Source of the DNA: Betaproteobacteria bacterium
GTDB taxonomy: Bacteria; Pseudomonadota; Gammaproteobacteria; Burkholderiales; Rhodocyclaceae
Length of the DNA stretch: 64,000 nucleotides
NCBI GenBank assembly: GCA_012026885.1
Contig: VEPL01000025.1
Coordinates: 62,001-126,000, forward strand
Reading direction: 5' to 3'
Under the pieces are notes generated by a model. That model searched no databases. It was not told where the DNA came from and saw nothing but the letters and a program-made list of their open reading frames with translations. Below, piece after piece: positions 62,518 through 64,000 of the stretch; position 1 is the first letter of the stretch, and each line of letters begins with the position of its first letter. The translations under genes were made by a program, and so were the position numbers.

Positions 62518-64000
62518 TCATTTAAACGCAGGATTGGCAATAGAATTCTTGCTTCGGCATAAATTCCTTGCGAATTTTGACATGTTTCCAATCAGCCGGA
62601 TTGGTTTGGTGATTCTCCACGATAAAGTTGATTTGATGCGTCTGATCTCTAGTTCTAAGGTGCCAATTTGCTCGCTTGCCGTGATGTGCGTCAATGATGC
62701 TGCGGGTGCAGCATATAAGCTATTAAGCGAGAAGGGCTCCCGTTTGCTGCCGAACACCGCCATTTGAAGAGCATTCTCGTAGTCGTTGGCTATATCAAGT
62801 GCGTTTTCAATAGATTTCGATTCGAGGTTTAGATTGCGGTGTAGCACTTCGGAGACAACATGGCGGTAACTATATTTTGCGAGATTGGGCGATGTCGGGC
62901 TGGACGCGATTGAATTGATTGTTCCGCGAACCACAAGCCAGGCTGCTGGAATTGGATGGGTTAATCGCCATTCGGCGTCGATGAGGTGCAGATTTCCTTG
63001 GTGATCTTCTACAAAATTTCCTGGTGTCGCATCAACCCATTCGCCGCATATCAACAATTCGCCAAAATCATATTCAAAGTGAGGGCGCAATGAATCAATC
63101 CAGCGAGAAGCCCATTCAATCAAACTATTCAGATCACCGCCTCTGGCAAGGCTTTCCTGCAGGGCAATTAGGTAAAGCCGGCCAGGTCGATAGGTTGATA
63201 CGTCCAGCTCCTGATGTAATACTGCGCCGGGCAGTTGCGCTACACGTTTATCGGACTGGCTGTCTAGCAGGTGGCGCTTGTATACCTGTAAGCCTTCCTG
63301 TTCTGGGATAAAGCTGGTTTCAGTGGCAAATATTGCCATGCGCTCTGCGGTGTAAGTTTTTGCCAGCCAATTGCATTCGTGCTTACAGGGTGCTTTCTTT
63401 GCGAAAACGAGAAAGGAGTTGGAAAGTTCCGGTCCCAGTCCGTTTTCTACGATGGCTTGCCAAGTCAGTCCCTCATGAAAGGATGGGGAGTAGCGTGGCT
63501 GATGGCTGGTGGCGCCTGAACGGGACAAAAGATCGGCAACGCTGAACCCAACTTGTGAAAAGGCCGATTCTGCAAGCACCACATTTGGAAGCTTGTAGTC
63601 CGGAAAGGGAAAGAAAAATTCTGAATGGACAAACCCGGTGGCGGAGAGCTTATTTTGGAGTGCGCTCCGGCCGAAAGTTACCGGCTCGCACGGTGCGTAG
63701 AGGCTGTGAATCCCGTAGTAAGGTTTTCCGAGATGGTCTTCGCCACAACCATTGAAGTACTTGAGTCCTAGCTGGTTTTCGATGGCTAGCAGCAAGGAGC
63801 CGTCGTTTCTTAAAAGGCTGTGCGCATACGCCAGACAGCGCCCGACGGGGTTGTCCCCGCCGATATAAATTGGCGCATATTCGAGTACCCCGATGAGAGT
63901 GACGTAATCAAACGTGTCGTCACAGGTGAAATCCGCCAGGTTGTCACACACCACCGAGACATTCGGCAGATCACGACATCGCTCGGCCGCGATTGCTGCC
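62518..64000 (-). CDS. Methyltransferase plus kinase-like protein (WbdD-like), partial at the right edge
   Basis: The frame remains open to the right edge, so the N-terminus is missing and at least 493 residues are seen. The first part is the second half of a class I methyltransferase: DDTFDYVTLIGVLEYAPIYI, SLLRNDGSLLLAIENQLGLK. The middle (roughly window 62900-63300) resembles a sugar/protein-kinase fold, with WVDATPGNFVED (Asp and Asn as in a catalytic loop) followed by LHLIDAEW (metal Asp). The C-terminus has LEIRRIKSTLSWRITKPIRL, a tail common in glycan-locus proteins. Methyltransferase then kinase is the order of WbdD, which caps O-polysaccharide chains. The kinase identity is inferred. 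Confidence 0.65.
   Translation of the reverse strand, partial: AAIAAERCRDLPNVSVVCDNLADFTCDDTFDYVTLIGVLEYAPIYIGGDNPVGRCLAYAHSLLRNDGSLLLAIENQLGLKYFNGCGEDHLGKPYYGIHSLYAPCEPVTFGRSALQNKLSATGFVHSEFFFPFPDYKLPNVVLAESAFSQVGFSVADLLSRSGATSHQPRYSPSFHEGLTWQAIVENGLGPELSNSFLVFAKKAPCKHECNWLAKTYTAERMAIFATETSFIPEQEGLQVYKRHLLDSQSDKRVAQLPGAVLHQELDVSTYRPGRLYLIALQESLARGGDLNSLIEWASRWIDSLRPHFEYDFGELLICGEWVDATPGNFVEDHQGNLHLIDAEWRLTHPIPAAWLVVRGTINSIASSPTSPNLAKYSYRHVVSEVLHRNLNLESKSIENALDIANDYENALQMAVFGSKREPFSLNSLYAAPAASLTHITASEQIGTLELEIRRIKSTLSWRITKPIRLIGNMSKFARNLCRSKNSIANPAFK

Overview
The window is GC-rich, gene-dense DNA from a Gram-negative bacterium. It most likely comes from a betaproteobacterium of the Rhodocyclales type. 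The grounds are the block order mla genes, ABC pair, ibaG, murA, hisGD ... hisBHAFIE, hinT, tatABC, serine protease, NIF3, together with an MSHA-type pilus operon, sucCD and a type IV pilin gene. Placement below order cannot be made from the sequence alone. No rRNA, tRNA, CRISPR array, insertion sequence or phage gene was found, and no gene-free stretch exceeds 300 bases.

Left part (1-9817, minus strand): an operon for an MSHA-like pilus or type II secretion-like machine. It runs from a sigma-54 response regulator through an MshM-like ATPase, an MshL-like secretin lipoprotein, a TPR protein, an MshE-like ATPase with a c-di-GMP-type N domain, and an MshG-like membrane protein, to a GspL/PilM-PilN-like protein that leaves the window at the left edge. 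Diverging from it (9922-17028, plus) are the lipid-asymmetry genes mlaFEDACB, a two-gene ABC exporter, ibaG, murA and a cold-shock gene.

Middle (17145-30301): histidine synthesis. hisG-hisD are separated from hisBHAFIE by about 5.7 kb holding a split chromate transporter, a hybrid sensor kinase, an HD-GYP response regulator, a YkgJ-type cysteine-rich protein and an inverted hisC. hisE is followed by hinT and tatABC. Then come a class II amidotransferase, an HtrA-type protease, a NIF3 protein, a FimV-like protein, an FAH-family hydrolase, paaK, a MATE exporter, sucCD, a TerC-type protein, an ornithine cyclodeaminase-like protein, a tandem FHA protein and a class II cAMP phosphodiesterase-like enzyme.

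Right part (44055-64000): surface glycans and pili. A type IV pilin gene with a sigma-54-like promoter is preceded by three glycan-type genes. It is followed by a TMTC-like membrane glycosyltransferase and, convergent to that, a large TPR/GT41 O-GlcNAc-transferase-like protein. A plus-strand set (two GT2, one GT4, one methyltransferase) then meets a minus-strand set (epimerase, GT4, fused GT2-GT4, methyltransferase, an unrecognised protein, and a methyltransferase plus kinase-like protein cut by the right edge). The last 2.4 kb look clearly less GC-rich, which suggests acquired glycan DNA.

The most promising items are the pilin-linked glycosylation neighbourhood, the right-edge methyltransferase-kinase that resembles an O-polysaccharide chain terminator, and an unrecognised protein family present twice (44910-45800 and 61647-62516). 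The hisC inversion with its inserted signalling genes is the clearest rearrangement.
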